Part shown: positions 21,601 through 31,906 of the stretch, in pieces
Numbering within the stretch: position 1 is the stretch's first letter
Layout: each line of letters starts with the position of its first letter
DNA from: Watersipora subatra
Taxonomy: Eukaryota; Bryozoa; Gymnolaemata; Cheilostomatida; Watersiporidae
Length of the DNA: 64,000 nucleotides
Assembly (NCBI RefSeq): GCF_963576615.1
Contig: NC_088716.1
Coordinates: 60,544,228 to 60,608,227, forward strand
Reading direction: 5' to 3'
Position numbers and translations under genes: made by a program
Notes under the pieces: model-generated
The model's database searches: none
Told to the model about the DNA's origin: nothing
Seen by the model: only the letters and a program-made list of their open reading frames with translations

Positions 21601-24600
21601 CTCTTGGCCTGCTTGAAGAAGCCTGATCGAGACTTAGCCTGGCTGCTTGTGAGTAGCAGGTCATGTTGGTCTTGTTTCTCACCCGGTATGTGAGCCTCAG
21701 GTTCCTCGTCTGATATATCTGAGTCAGACTCCCTAGGAGAGAGCAAAGTCTAAATAGAGCGCTACTCGCGAATAAAAAGAGAAAGTCTGTTGAGAATCTT
21801 AACCCGTAATGAACGATGGTCAAGCAAGCAAATGGCATTATCAAAATATTTCTAAAATTAAAAACTAAAATGAAGGGAAGTAAACTAACTCTAAAGCCTC
21901 GCGCTCGGCTTCTAGCCGCTGCTGTTCCAGCTTTTCCTCCAACTTTTTTTTCTGATACACTTCCAACTCCTCACCATCTAGTTTAACTCTTGCTTTTACC
22001 TGCAACATAAACAAATATTGCATACCTGCAGCATTGACAATTCTGGTGAGGGTCAGAACAGCAGACTAGATACTTGAGCACCCCAATTTGCCTGAGAGTT
22101 ACGAGGGCAAAGAAGTTGTTTTACAGTTTCAAAGCTTCGCGTGAAGTAAAGTACTAAATTTTTAATTATATTACAGATTTCTGCAGGCAGATCTCAATGA
22201 AACAGAAAAGTAGATCTTATGCCATGGGTTAGGAATAAAAGGGCAGTCAAAAACCTCACAATAACTTCACAAACGGCTAATTATCGAACAATAACTCTTA
22301 ACATGATAATCTGTTTCGTATTTTATCTGAAAGTTTCATCAATACAAAATTTATAGGAGTTGTTCACCCTCGAGGACATGTCCCAGTCTGTAAATGCTGA
22401 CCAGTATTTCATACTATTTAGACTTCGTGCACCAGTGAATAGCAAAATAAAACTATTCAATCTTTTCAACAGATTTAATCCTTGTATTAATTACTTGGTA
22501 ATATTGAAACCAGTATGTCAACATTACCTAATTTACAAGATGGTATATACCGTAAAACCTCTAATTTAATGCCAACTTTGATACTCTGACGTACAGTAGA
22601 AGCTCCTATAACATATACCTCTTATAACGCAAAATCCAGACAGCGTAAAAATTTTATGCAAAGTTTTTACTTCCTACTACGTAACAAATTCCATATAATA
22701 TAAAATGCTAAGTTGGGCGAGTTCTCAAATTCTATTTGAACGTTAATCTATCTCGTCGCACTTGCGAAAGCAAAAACGACGTGCATATAGCCTTGTACCT
22801 ACATATTATATACGTATATAACTTTCGCAACAATCTAATTCGTCGTGATCCATCCTCAGATGTGTCGACAAATCATAGAATAGGGAAGCTGCCCATTGTT
22901 CGTAAATACAAAGGCGATCGATTGGTACAGATGTTACAGCGTCGGTCCACCAATCTGAATGTTACGAGTTGGAGTACCGTCGAAAGTTCTCTTTCATCCT
23001 AACCCTGACACCTGGATACAGATAGTCGACGGACAGGTAGTATCGCTTTTTTGTGAAATATTTTGTTGTGTTGCTTTCTTGTGTCGACGTATGAAATATT
23101 TGTTATTAGTTTTACTTTGAAGAGTACACATTGCTGTTTAGAAAAATAAGCAAATCGTTGTAAATGAGCGTCGAAGATATGAGCTCCCCATCAACATATT
23201 GTAGAATTACCGCAAACATGGTCTACAAAAACCAGTGAGATTGATCATAAAAAGGAAAAAAGTTGTCCGTGCAAACTAATAATGCTGCAGTTACGGGACA
23301 GCCCACAAATTAAAAGAGGTTAAGTAAAGTTTTTCCTTTTTGTAAGCCCGAAGGGGTGAGTTTGGAAAGATTTTGGAACGGATTAAGTAATTTACATGTA
23401 TTTTACTGTTCTTATAACATAAAATCTGTATATCGTAAACATTTCTGAAACGGATTATTTACGTTGTAAGAGTGCATACTGTATGTGAAACATGGTTTAC
23501 ATTTATGATGGTGTGTGAACAACTAGTTTTAGGCTAAAAGTTGTGCTTAACGTCCATGAGACTAAAAGTTTATCATTATTTTTGCGAAATGCAACGTGTA
23601 CAAGTTTTGCTCGGCTAAAAAACTGTTTGGACACTAATATCAACTAGTTCAGCAGTGCTGAAGAACAGTTGAGGTCAGAGGACATTGTAGAAGGTATTAA
23701 AAAACCAAAAGAAAATGAAATGATTTCGCTAGTTGCTTTCACTCGGCTTTCGTATTGGCCGAACGAACGGTGCAAATGTTTTTGTTTCAAAAATGTTAAT
23801 TTTGTTTCTCATGTATTATAAGCATGATTTGTTTATGTTACTTGTTCCTGAATATGTATTTGTAGCATTTGATAGATTATTATGTAACTTATAAATTTGT
23901 AGATTTATAGCATATTATTTGATACTATCCTTACAGTTATCTTAACTCGTCTTACAATGGATTGATGCTCATAACTCCTCTTTGATTTAGTTGAACAGTT
24001 TTGGCTGCAAACTGTAGCGAACATATCAGTGAGTACAATGAGCTTTCATGCAACATTGTCAAATATACAAGTGTAGTTACATGTCATATTGTAGTTATAA
24101 AATAAAAATATGCCTTCAAATTTAGAATAAAATAAAAAAATTGAAAGCGCCAACAAATTGGAAAGCAGGGCACAGGCTATAACATCATCGCAGACTATTA
24201 CCAGCAATAGATATCAACTGGTAGAGCTATTTCTCGGCTTCCCAAGGCATATTTACTTAGAGATCTACAAGTTGGAGGAAAGTTAGCAGATTTCGTGCAT
24301 CAACAAGTGTTAATGTTGCTCCATCCAAAAGAGAGTGCAAAACATGGGCGACATCCGCTTTGCCCGTAATAGAGGTAAATTTATCTTCCCGAAATTCTGA
24401 TGAGCTATTTGAAAAATACAACGCCACCCTCTATTTGAACGCCACCTCTATTTGACCGCCACTATAGAGGAAGGGTTGAAAAATAGAGCGCAATGACGTT
24501 CAAATAGAGGTTTTACAGTAGTTGTCATTGTTCTTCATCTATCTATTACAATAATAAACACAGCAAAGTCTATAATATTCTTGGCGATTTTCTTGAGCAA

Positions 24601-24796
24601 CAACGCAACTAATAAGAAAACTACCCACTTCTAACTCTAATTCCTTGACGTCACCTTTCTCCATAAGCTTTCGTGTTAGTGTGTTGGGAGATGTTCGGTT
24701 GGTAAGCACTATGGTGTTTCGTGGGTTGTCACACCATCGAATAAACAACTCCCTTGAAAATCCTGACTGTAAATCTGGTACACTTGTCAGCACCAC
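15603..24796 (-). CDS. CPSF2: CPSF2 (CPSF100), 3' ten coding exons
   Basis: CPSF100 is the non-catalytic metallo-beta-lactamase/beta-CASP partner of the CPSF73 nuclease in nuclear mRNA 3'-end formation. Ten exons join in frame (24629-24796, 21890-21999, 21535-21732, 20806-20935, 19881-20012, 19279-19416, 18949-19029, 18110-18221, 16987-17183, 15603-15695) to 452 codons plus stop. This corresponds to the C-terminal 58% of the roughly 780-residue family. The first exon is the end of the beta-CASP region (GFSRELFIRWC). The rest is the acidic linker and the C-terminal domain, ending in SQYAIV, nearly identical to the vertebrate end. Exons for the N-terminal metallo-beta-lactamase region were not found between 24.8 kb and 64 kb. 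They are either very short, interrupted by the repeat-rich region, or far upstream. Confidence 0.93.
15696..16986 (-). other. CPSF2 intron between the last two exons
   Basis: 1.3 kb of AT-rich sequence with a small CTTTCAGAGACTTCACTTC duplication near 16490-16525. Nothing else is recognised. Confidence 0.65.
16987..17183 (-). CDS. CPSF2: CPSF2 penultimate exon
   Basis: Starts after CTTCTAG with CT completing an Ala codon from the previous exon, and ends AAG|GTCTGT. Encodes IPPHKAIFFNEPKLADLKQ and AGFQAEFNKGALIVNDLVAI, the C-terminal domain core of CPSF100. Confidence 0.94.
17211..17344. repeat. 19-bp minisatellite, 7 copies
   Basis: Unit TGTATTGTTACATCACAAC, with a C/G alternation near the end of the unit. 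It lies in a CPSF2 intron, starting 28 bp from the exon. The overlapping open frames it creates are not genes. Confidence 0.93.
17440..17545. repeat. About 49-bp tandem duplication, ACATGT-rich
   Basis: The stretch ACATGTAACACATGTCTACA...CACTTACATCTAC occurs twice in direct succession. Further ACATGT-rich variants follow to about 17620. Confidence 0.8.
18110..18221 (-). CDS. CPSF2: CPSF2 exon (acidic linker)
   Basis: Acceptor TTCTTACAG, donor TTAG|GTAGGA (phase 1). Encodes IKIPEVTASDENVTNEDDEN and a Glu/Lys-rich helix, corresponding to the low-complexity linker before the C-terminal domain. Confidence 0.88.
18466..18838. repeat. 22-bp minisatellite, about 17 copies
   Basis: Unit TACTCTACCTGCTGCCCCTKAT (K = G or T), pyrimidine-rich on the plus strand. 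It sits in a CPSF2 intron, where the purine-rich complement is the transcribed sense. Confidence 0.93.
18949..19029 (-). CDS. CPSF2: CPSF2 exon (27 codons)
   Basis: Acceptor TTTTGCAG, donor CAG|GTAAAT, phase 0 on both sides. Encodes KLIDSLISQIKF and TAELAWVDG, matching the DSLVSSLQF...AELAWIDG block of vertebrate CPSF100. Confidence 0.93.
19279..19416 (-). CDS. CPSF2: CPSF2 exon (46 codons)
   Basis: Acceptor CTTTTGCAG, donor CAG|GTAGAG. Encodes VLVHGSKDSTMSLAKYCQEN and then TIDATMERHIFQ, equivalent to the VHG...VDATSETHIYQ block of the family. Confidence 0.93.
19881..20012 (-). CDS. CPSF2: CPSF2 exon (44 codons)
   Basis: Acceptor TTTCTGTAG, donor CTT|GTGAGT. Encodes IPTKC, VLYINFEGRSDSKSIKELLE and KIKPRQL, matching VPTKC...YIDYEGRSDG...KPRQL of CPSF100. 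The open frame on the opposite strand over this exon is a shadow. Confidence 0.94.
20806..20935 (-). CDS. CPSF2: CPSF2 exon (acidic)
   Basis: Acceptor ATATTTAG (phase 2 to 1), donor GAG|GTGATG. Encodes LEEYNFSDVKLVDTQ and a Glu-rich stretch, aligning with the PEDFLVPE...DEPMDQD segment of the family. Confidence 0.88.
20936..21534 (-). other. CPSF2 intron
   Basis: 599 bp of AT-rich sequence with nothing recognised. Confidence 0.65.
21535..21732 (-). CDS. CPSF2: CPSF2 exon (66 codons)
   Basis: Acceptor CTCTCCTAG, donor ATCAG|GTGAGC. Encodes ESDSDISDEE, then GFFKQAKRMFPMFPYVEE and LKWDDYGEII, a highly conserved CPSF100 block (FFKQAKKSYPMFP...KWDEYGEII). Confidence 0.95.
21890..21999 (-). CDS. 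CPSF2: CPSF2 exon (37 codons)
   Basis: Acceptor ATGTTGCAG, donor TTAGA|GTTAGT. Encodes VKARVKLDGEELEVY and a charged coiled helix, corresponding to the RVKLEGKELEEY region that follows the beta-CASP domain. Confidence 0.92.
22550..24518. mobile_element. TA-target foldback element with CYGTAAAACCTCTA tips
   Basis: The left tip CCGTAAAACCTCTA and the right tip (complement CTGTAAAACCTCTA) are inverted, with TA on both outer sides (22548-22549, 24519-24520). Near the right end the phrase CTCTATTTGAACGCC is partly repeated. No transposase was identified, so it looks like a non-autonomous Tc1/mariner-type element. It lies in the CPSF2 intron next to the beta-CASP exon and is itself split by another element. 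Confidence 0.8.
22594..23481. mobile_element. Nested TA-target element with CAGTAKRMRCTC tips, copy 1
   Basis: Inverted tips CAGTAGAAGCTCCTATAAC and, on the complement of the right end, CAGTATGCACTCTTACAAC, flanked by TA on both sides (22592-22593, 23482-23483). A truncated relative lies at 26431-27070. It is inserted within the 22550-24518 element. Confidence 0.82.
24629..24796 (-). CDS. CPSF2: CPSF2 exon (56 codons, end of the beta-CASP region)
   Basis: Acceptor TTGCTTCTAG, donor GAA|GTGGGT. Encodes VVLTSVPDLQSGFSRELFIR, then WCDNPRNTIVLTNRTSPNTL, matching the [22 protein letters not shown] block of CPSF100. It is the most 5' exon of this gene that I can find in the window. Confidence 0.95.
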
Positions 24797-25920
24797 CTAG
24801 AAGCAAGGCACAGGCTGCAACAAATACCAGAAAGGAGTGGCAGCATTCAAGGATCTATTTACACAACAGTTAATAGCATCATTATTGCTGCGTGAGTTTT
24901 TGTAGTGCCTCTAAATAAGCTCATTCACCGTATATAAGGCTACCTTCAAAACAGAGTTGATGTGTTGTGTGCCATTATGACAATTAAATACACTATTAAC
25001 AGCGTAGTTCAAGGAACAGTTAGAGATCTCAATAATTTATTATTTCACAATTCGGAAGACAGTACTAGAAAATATGTTACACGTAGAGCTACTACTGAAA
25101 CAATGAAATAGAAATCAAGTGATAATAGAAATAATAGTGAGTAAAACACTAACTATCAAATATTTTTGTCTATATTATCTTTCTAATATGAGTGTTGGCA
25201 TAACTCCCACTTGCTAAGATTGTCAGCCTAAATTTTTGATTGTACTAGAATATTAGCAGACAGCTAGTGACATATTTGCTGGAATATGGCAGGCCAATGC
25301 TGAAAACCCATTTAATGACAGTAAACTCTGTTTCTTAGGTATTCTCAGAAGGAGAAGTCACAGGTGTATACAAATACTTCTAGGTGACTTATGCACTGAG
25401 ACTAAACTCGTGGTTCGACAAACGCTTTTTGTTTCCTGTTCACTATTTTTTAGAGTAAAAATCGTTACTGTAGTTTCTACATTTCTCACTGGCACCACTC
25501 ACTCATGGTATACCGGACTCACCAGGCTTAGCATTCTAGGTATAATCACATTTTTAATTTGTGCACCAGAAATAATTTTTAGACTGACTTGAGTAAAGTC
25601 ATCTGCCTGCTTATAATGGTTTTGAGTTCATAGCTTGACACCTCTGCTTTATTTTACTAAAAATAAGGACGTTTGACTTTTGCTATAAGCAGATATAAAA
25701 TAAAATTAAACAGTTTTAAATGAATCACACCTCTCGGTGCATTCAACTTTGGTTGCCTGAATGTCTGTAAGTAAAGACTTTGTGCTCAGACACATCAGCT
25801 ATCTTAGGAACAATGCAGAGCTGTTTGTAAAGATTGTGAGCAGCTTGTATCTTTTTACTTGAAATATTTTGTACAAATAATGTGCAATATATCCGTGTGG
25901 GCTATATTCAATGTTGAACA
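24797..25920. other. Sequence upstream of the first CPSF2 exon found
   Basis: AT-rich, presumably CPSF2 intron on the minus strand. Scanning for the expected preceding exon (the conserved LSLCHG/ARVPSPK region) found nothing. Confidence 0.5.
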
Positions 25921-26095
25921 TTTCAAACACACGACGTCAAACACACGACATCAAACACACGACATCAAACACACGACGTCAAACACTTGACCTCAAACAC
26001 ACAACATCAAACACACGACGTCAAACACACGATGCCAAACATACGACGTCAAACGCACAACGTCAAACACACGACGTCAAACACACAACGCTACA
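25921..26095. repeat. 14-bp minisatellite, about 12 copies
   Basis: Unit AAACACACGACGTC with variants. Many units contain the GACGTC palindrome. The open frame through it is an artefact. Confidence 0.92.
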
Positions 26096-26330
26096 CTAGT
26101 ATTGGAATCTGTGACCTAGCACAAGTGAATCATTAAACAATCATTCACAATAACGCGCTTTTCTGCAACTGACTTGCGTTGATTGTTGCCAGTATATGTG
26201 CAAGCCACATGTGCGCATGTAACATAATGCTCCAATATACATAATATACATACATAATGCTCCAATGACTACCGGAATTACAGTTGTTCTTACAAACAAG
26301 CACTTTTTAATCTCCTCGCCGAGTGGGAGA

Positions 26331-26430
26331 GAACATATAGTGCATATATAGTGTATATATATATATAGTGTATATATATAGTATGAATAGTTTATATATA
26401 ATGTATATAGTGTATACATATAGTATATAT
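26331..26430. repeat. TA-rich microsatellite
   Basis: Irregular (TA)n with TAGTG interruptions immediately upstream of a truncated foldback element. Confidence 0.85.
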
Positions 26431-27070
26431 AGTAGACACTCCTATAACGTATACCTCCTATAACGTATACCTCCTATAACGTATACCTCCTACAATGCAA
26501 ACAGAAAAAGTAAAGAATTTATGTGAAATTTTTGCTTCGCACTACGTAAAAAATTCCATGTAAGGCAGTGTCAAGTCAGGCGAGTTCTCCAATTCGATTC
26601 GAATGGTCACCTATCTCGCCGCTGCAAGAGGAAAATGACGTGCGTATAGCGTTATATCTACAGCATTATATGTATACAACTTCCGAAACATTCTAGTTCG
26701 TCATGGTAGATCGTTAGGTGTGTCGACAAAACAGAGAATAGGGTGGCTGTGCAATTGTTCATTAATAGTTGAAGGCGATCGATTGGTGCAGGTGTTACGA
26801 CGTCAGTCTACCAATCTGAATATCACGAGTTGAAGTATCATCAGAAGTTATCTTATATCCCAACCTTGACCATTGGATACAAATAAATGACTAACAGGTA
26901 GTAGGTCTACCGCTCTTTTTATAATAAAAATATTTTTTGTTCTGCTTTATAGTAAACATATAATATATTTTTGTTTTACGTTGCAGAATAGACTTGACTG
27001 TTTAGAAAAAAGTAAGCAAATCGTTGTAAAGGAATGTCAGAAATGTGAGCTCTTCATCATCTTCTTGTAA
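26431..27070. mobile_element. Truncated second copy of the CAGTAKRMRCTC element
   Basis: Direct-orientation similarity to 22594-23230. It shares the CTCCTATAACRTATACCTC start (here expanded to several tandem copies), the GGCGAGTTCTC stretch, the GGCGATCGATTGGT stretch and the AAGCAAATCGTTGTAAA stretch. It stops where the palindrome array begins. Confidence 0.8.
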
Positions 27071-27083
27071 AAGTACTGTTATC

Positions 27084-27345
27084 CATAGGTCTTCTCTCAT
27101 CAGGTGATAACTTGAGAAAGTTATCACCTGATGAGAGAAGACCTATGTCCACAATTTTGGACATAGGTCTTCTCTTACCAGGTGATAACTTGAGAAAGTT
27201 ATCACCTGATGAGAGAAGACCTATGTCCACAATTTTGGACATAGGTCTTCTCTTATCAGGTGATAACTTGAGAAAGTTATCACCTGATGAGAGAAGACCT
27301 ATGTTCAAAATTGTGGACATAGGCCTTCTCTCATAGGTCACCTAT
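27084..27345. repeat. Tandem palindrome array, about 80-bp unit
   Basis: Two alternating inverted repeats (AGGTGATAACTT/AAGTTATCACCT and AGACCTATGTCC/GGACATAGGTCT) recur about three times. The whole block is nearly its own reverse complement. The same peptide-like pattern is therefore open on both strands and has no coding meaning. Confidence 0.92.
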
Positions 27346-27393
27346 GTCCTTTGGACAGGTGACCTATGAGCTATGAGCTATGACCTATGTCCA

Positions 27394-27441
27394 AAACTCT
27401 ATCCAAAATAGTTTTTAACAAAACTATTTTGGATAGAGTTT
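27394..27441. repeat. 21-bp perfect inverted repeat
   Basis: Arms 27394-27414 and 27421-27441 (AAACTCTATCCAAAATAG core) are separated by 6 bp, directly after the palindrome array and a run of CTATGAG repeats. Confidence 0.92.
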
Positions 27442-27526
27442 GAATTAAAAAAAGATTGTTTACATATAATGAAACAATATCGGCATTTTTCGGTAAAATG
27501 ACTGGCCGTAGGCCGATAGCTAAATT

Positions 27527-27998
27527 TGTACATGGATGTTATACAAGAATTGTTATCATCAATTCAACATATTCAGGATTTTTATTTTGTTTTCCCAGTT
27601 CGTAATAATTGAATCTTTACCGAATCATCCTTTATTGTAATCGTAGCAAAACCGACTTAATTTAGCTATTACTTGCTAATTATTTCACATTTATATCGAA
27701 ACCCTTTTATAGTTGTTTTATTTTTAGTAATTTATTTGACCTGCACATTTATTTGAACCTTTTCCTCATGATATGTAGTTTGGAAGATGCAGTTTGTCAA
27801 ACTTTGAAAACCTTTACGGATGTTTTTATTTTCTATTAAATTATTTCAACTACACAAAACACTTGTCTCATGATATGTAGTTTGAAAGTTAGAATGGCAC
27901 ATGTTGTTATATGTTAAATATAAATCAATTTTGCGACCAAAGACTTTTTTATTACCTGGGCAATGTCGGGTAGCACAGCTAGTATATGTATATGTATA
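27527..27998 (-). repeat. Dispersed repeat with CCCGGGYAAYAAAAA motif, copy A
   Basis: In reverse orientation this matches 57000-57465 over most of its length, including the GCTGTGCTACCCGAC start followed by GGTAATAAAAAAGTC, and a TGAATATGTTGAATT end. It is probably the 3' part of a retroposon family. No coding domain is visible. Confidence 0.82.
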
Positions 27999-28059
27999 TA
28001 TATATATATTAGAGGAATGCCCGGGCAATAAAAAATTCAAGGCTTTTTATTACCCGGTT

Positions 28060-28719
28060 TAGAGGACACGACTCCTATCATACCACGCATTTGACAAGGC
28101 AGATGACTGAGTGTAACCAACTAGAGGTAATATGTACAGGCAAAACTTAATACCCTCGGGAAGACAAAAGAATATCCAATTACTAAGAAGAAAGAGAAAG
28201 CAATTTAATATTTTGGGTCACTACACAAATTATGATACATGACAGAAAGGAAGGAGTGTTCAATAACTTGGTTTTATTTTGATATACAGTAAATGCAGAG
28301 GAGTTATTGAATAATTGAGTAACTGAATTAAATTTATTGGCTGCCGGCACTAGCTGGCTGGAGAAAAGCAACTAAGATGAACATTCACTATCTTGAGAAT
28401 GTTTTGCTAATGATTGAATACAGCCATGCACCATCAGCAGGAACCACACAGTAAGGGACAGGTCTACAACCCCCAATCCATTCAATCAGCTGCACAATAG
28501 CAAACTGTGATGACAATCAAACTACAGCAGCGCACCTGTTTCTACAAATCATTAACATGCTAGAAAAGGGAAGGACACATTGCAATGCCTAAGATCAATT
28601 GCTCAAGAGTTTTTATATCAAACATGTAATAAGACTGCCTTACGCTGAAATTGGAGAGATTGAATTACTAGCTCTGCCTCTTTTCATGAACAGATTTATA
28701 GACATATCATTATTTTGTA
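28060..28719 (+). repeat. 660-bp direct repeat, left copy
   Basis: Matches 34202-34862 in the same orientation with only scattered differences (roughly 95% by eye). It starts TAGAGGACACGACTCC and ends ATTATTTTGTA. No coding domain is seen. The pair flanks the Penelope-like element. Confidence 0.93.
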
Positions 28720-28728
28720 TATATATAT

Positions 28729-29152
28729 ATGTACAAATTAGTAGTACCGGCTGATAAATCCAACAACTATTACAAATTAGAGGGGGACAATTACAAAAAT
28801 CTGCTCAAAAACAACATGACCACTAACTACAAGAAAGCAGACAAGGACACTATCACGCTTATCAATGGTAAAGCTAAAGTTACTACGGATAAATTAGACA
28901 TAAGCAATAGAATTAACACTATGGTGGAGAGAGAAGCCTACATCACATTAAAGGACCATAAGTCTAACTTTGAAAATAACCCATCATGCCGACTGATTAA
29001 CCTGACCAAGTCAGAGATTGGCAAAGTCAGTAAGCTATGGCTGCAGCGCATCATGAACGATATAAACGACAAACTCTAAATTCATCAATGGAGGAATACT
29101 ACAGCAGTGCTGTAGTATTCTGGTTTAACAATATCGCAAATAAGAACAAATA
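28729..29152 (+). pseudogene. Penelope-like RT, N-terminal part
   Basis: A 116-codon open stretch contains AYITLKDHKSNFENNPSCRL and INLTKSEIGKVSK, the signature of the first conserved RT block of Penelope-like elements (LKDHKP.F....RLI.P.KSE.G..SK). After the stop near 29078 similarity continues in another frame (QWRNT, IANKNKYPT) up to the insertion point. Confidence 0.88.
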
Positions 29153-29258
29153 CCCTACAGGATGAATATATTTGCGGAGTTAAGTTCCGCGCAAATTGCC
29201 TTTTTCGTGCATATCTGCGGACTAATTTATTCGTAGATAAACACACTCACTCTCTATT

Positions 29259-29299
29259 AAGAGTTAACTCTATTGCGGCGAGCAATAGAGTTAACTCTT
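29259..29299. repeat. 18-bp perfect hairpin
   Basis: Arms AAGAGTTAACTCTATTGC and its exact complement enclose a 5-nt GGCGA loop. It is absent from copy 2 of the surrounding element. Confidence 0.92.
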
Positions 29300-29476
29300 C
29301 ACATGCGTCCACCACGCGTTTAGGTTTCTATTTAGCTGACAACTATGAGTCGATCATGCTAAGCTACAAATTTCTTGCTGCGCTCAGAGATTTTCACGTA
29401 TATACATCGATTTGGAGTCCTTTGATGAACCAACACCTTGTGGTAAGTGATGAGTTTTTTTAAACCATTTACTAAA

Positions 29477-29737
29477 TTAATAATTGAATTTTACTTTGGT
29501 TCTTTGGTAAAATGCAGTATTTATTTTTCCCATCCTTTCCGCTTCGTTATTTGTTTTAGAGTGAGAGAGAGCCCAATAATCTGCACGGCCCATTAGCAGT
29601 AAAGCTAGTAAACGCAGACTGCGCAACGGTTGGTCATCTACCCTGTGAAATAAGTAGAGTAAGCAGCTTTTCATCATACACGGAGGCACAATGACTGCAA
29701 AGGTGGTGGATGTCATTCCTAGAAGATCATCAATCAT
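29477..29737 (-). other. Unidentified open frame inside the foldback element
   Basis: 86 codons lying in the part of the element that copy 2 lacks. No domain is recognised. It may be a relic of the internal region of a longer parental transposon or chance. Confidence 0.2.
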
Positions 29738-29793
29738 TCAGGGAGGTCTTGAAATTGAGGTAGAAGTGACCGCAGCTGCTAACGAGGAGAATA

Positions 29794-30921
29794 CAGTGAA
29801 ACTCGGATAACTCAACCTTCAAGGGACCGAGCAAAAGTGTTCGAATTATCAGAGTGTTCAAGTTATCAGAGCACTGTCACAAGTCCATGTATTCACTTAT
29901 TTATTAGTAGATACATGAACATATACAAACTATAATATAAATCAAAAGCACAAATGGCTTGTTTCAAATTAAATGCTTCTAATGTAAAGTTTAAAACGTT
30001 TTTATCAAAAAGTATAGAGATTTTTCTATCACTTGAGATTGGTTTGTTGTTTGAGGTGATGTTATTACCAGGACGTTTTTTAGATTGACATTGGCAAAAC
30101 TTGATCGTTGCTGAAATGCTCAAAGAAAAGACATCTTTTTCTTTTGAGCGTTTTACCCACGATCAATTTTGCCGATATTTCTTGAAGTTTATGGAAAGAT
30201 TACCTTACTTTACCTGGGATTCGTTAAGAGCAACACTCCGAGGCAGTTCAATTAAAAGTTTTACGAGGTTTAACAGTACATTGTATATCACTCACGCTTT
30301 TTGAATGGATACTTATTGAATGTACACACGTATTCTGTGTTTAGGTCAAACGATGAATAGTTTTTTTAGCTAAGAAAACGTATACGCTTAATAAAAACAA
30401 ATTTTAAGACGTTTTAAACATTCAACATTCCGACGTTGATTCAACACGGAATCAACTTCGGAAAAATATTCGTCACGGGCTAGCCGGGTCACGCACTCAA
30501 GGATTTTCGCCACGCACATACAAAACAACAGTTTGAAAAGATTTTTGTTTTGTATGTGCGTGGCGAAAATCCTTGCGCCCGTGGCCGGGCCAGTCCGCGC
30601 TATTCATCGTATAGCAGTATAAATCAAATTTCACTAAACCTTTAGAACAGTCGTTGACAAAAATATTTTGCCGATGGAGGTAATAACGACGCTTATGAAT
30701 TATGAAAAGTTGAGGTTTACCTCTATGGCTTGGAATAAAGTGATTTTCTAAAGCGATAGCATCCGTTTCGGTAGCCGTTGGGCAAAAAACAGTTCGTTAT
30801 AACAGTGTTGAATTCGAGTTATATAGAGCCATTTATCATTGCGTGGGAACGGATCAAGCAAATCCAGTCGAGTTAACCATGTGTTCGCTATATCCGAGGG
30901 CGAGTTATCCATGTTTCACTG
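29794..30921. mobile_element. Nested TA-target foldback element, CAGTGAAAC tips (1.13 kb)
   Basis: Left tip CAGTGAAACTCGGATAACTC, right tip GAGTTATCCATGTTTCACTG, with TA on both sides (29792-29793, 30922-30923). Subterminal TTCGAATTATCAGA/CGAGTTATATAG stretches are also inverted. There is no transposase, so it looks like a Tc1/mariner-type MITE. Confidence 0.85.
30498..30575. repeat. 31-bp perfect hairpin
   Basis: Arms 30498-30528 and 30545-30575 (core GGATTTTCGCCACGCACATA) are exactly complementary, with a 16-bp loop. It lies inside the CAGTGAAAC element. Confidence 0.93.
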
Positions 30922-31309
30922 TATTTACTTATCAAGAGTATCAATTTAATTTTATTGCCAGACAGCCGCTATAAGGGCCAAACTGCTTTTATTTACTCCA
31001 TTTATCGCCTGTAAAATTTTATTTGTATTTGAAATATTTTATTTGTACACTCAAGCTTGTAATAAATTTTACGGTAATATATCTATACATAAAAATATCT
31101 CCATATCAATATCTCTAAAAATCCTTAAAAATCTCTATATTTATGAAATATGTATAAATATATATTCTGAATATATATATATCTCTACATATGAATTTAT
31201 ATATAATATAATCATGTTTGCTGCAGCGATATCAAAGAGTTGTTGTTGATGAAGGGGTCTAGGTTGACTGGTTGCTTCTCTGCCAATATTCCTGCCTATG
31301 TGAATATTA

Positions 31310-31545
31310 CTACTTGTCTCTAGTTTTCGTAATCGGAATAGGTTCTGTTTCATTCTCAATCTGCAGTAAACACAAAAAAATATTAACAAGTGTAAGGGAA
31401 GTACAAAAACAATAGCTGAAGTATTGAATGAAAGCTATCAGATTTTAAACAAGAGAATGAACTAACGCAAGTTAATTATGTAAAAACGTATGTGTACTGC
31501 AAATCAAATACATACCATAATGTCCAGATCAGAATCATTATCGTC
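31310..31545 (-). pseudogene. Possible two-exon C-terminal tail of an unknown protein
   Basis: On the minus strand an acidic stretch (EVDDDNDSDLDIM, to 31516) ends at a GTATGT donor. It can join, after an ACTGCAG acceptor, to IENETEPIPITKTRDK and a stop (31360-31310). This lies in the interior of the CCCTACAGG element and could be the remnant tail of its lost transposase. The evidence is weak. Confidence 0.25.
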
Positions 31546-31906
31546 ATCAACTTCGGTATTAGAGGTTGATGGAGTTTATTTCAATGTAAAAAGCTGTAAG
31601 AGAGATTCTTGCAATGACGACACCATGCCGAATAACTTGTGAAAACCTTGAATAATTTTGTAAAGAAGTGTGATGCATTGGCAATGGGGTTAACTCGAAG
31701 ACCCGGCGATGATTTTAAAAAAGTTTGGAACTCAGCTACGTTTAGTACTTCTGCCTAGCGGCTAGTTTTTAATTTGAAGCAGTAGTTACTCTCCCTTGTG
31801 TTTAACAATAGAACTAATTATTCGCGGAATTTAATAATTCACGGAATTGACTGTTCGCGAAATTGCGAATTATTAAATCCATCGAATATTTTCATCCTGT
31901 AGGGTA

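Larger units (their letters stand above)
29153..31904. mobile_element. TA-target foldback element, CCCTACAGGATGAA tips, copy 1 (2.75 kb)
   Basis: Inverted tips CCCTACAGGATGAA (29153) and TTCATCCTGTAGGG (to 31904) are flanked by TA. The outer about 305 bp on the left and 310 bp on the right match copy 2 (37990-38595) in inverted orientation. About 2.1 kb of extra DNA lies between, including a further nested element. It inserted into the RT coding region of the Penelope-like element. Confidence 0.9.
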
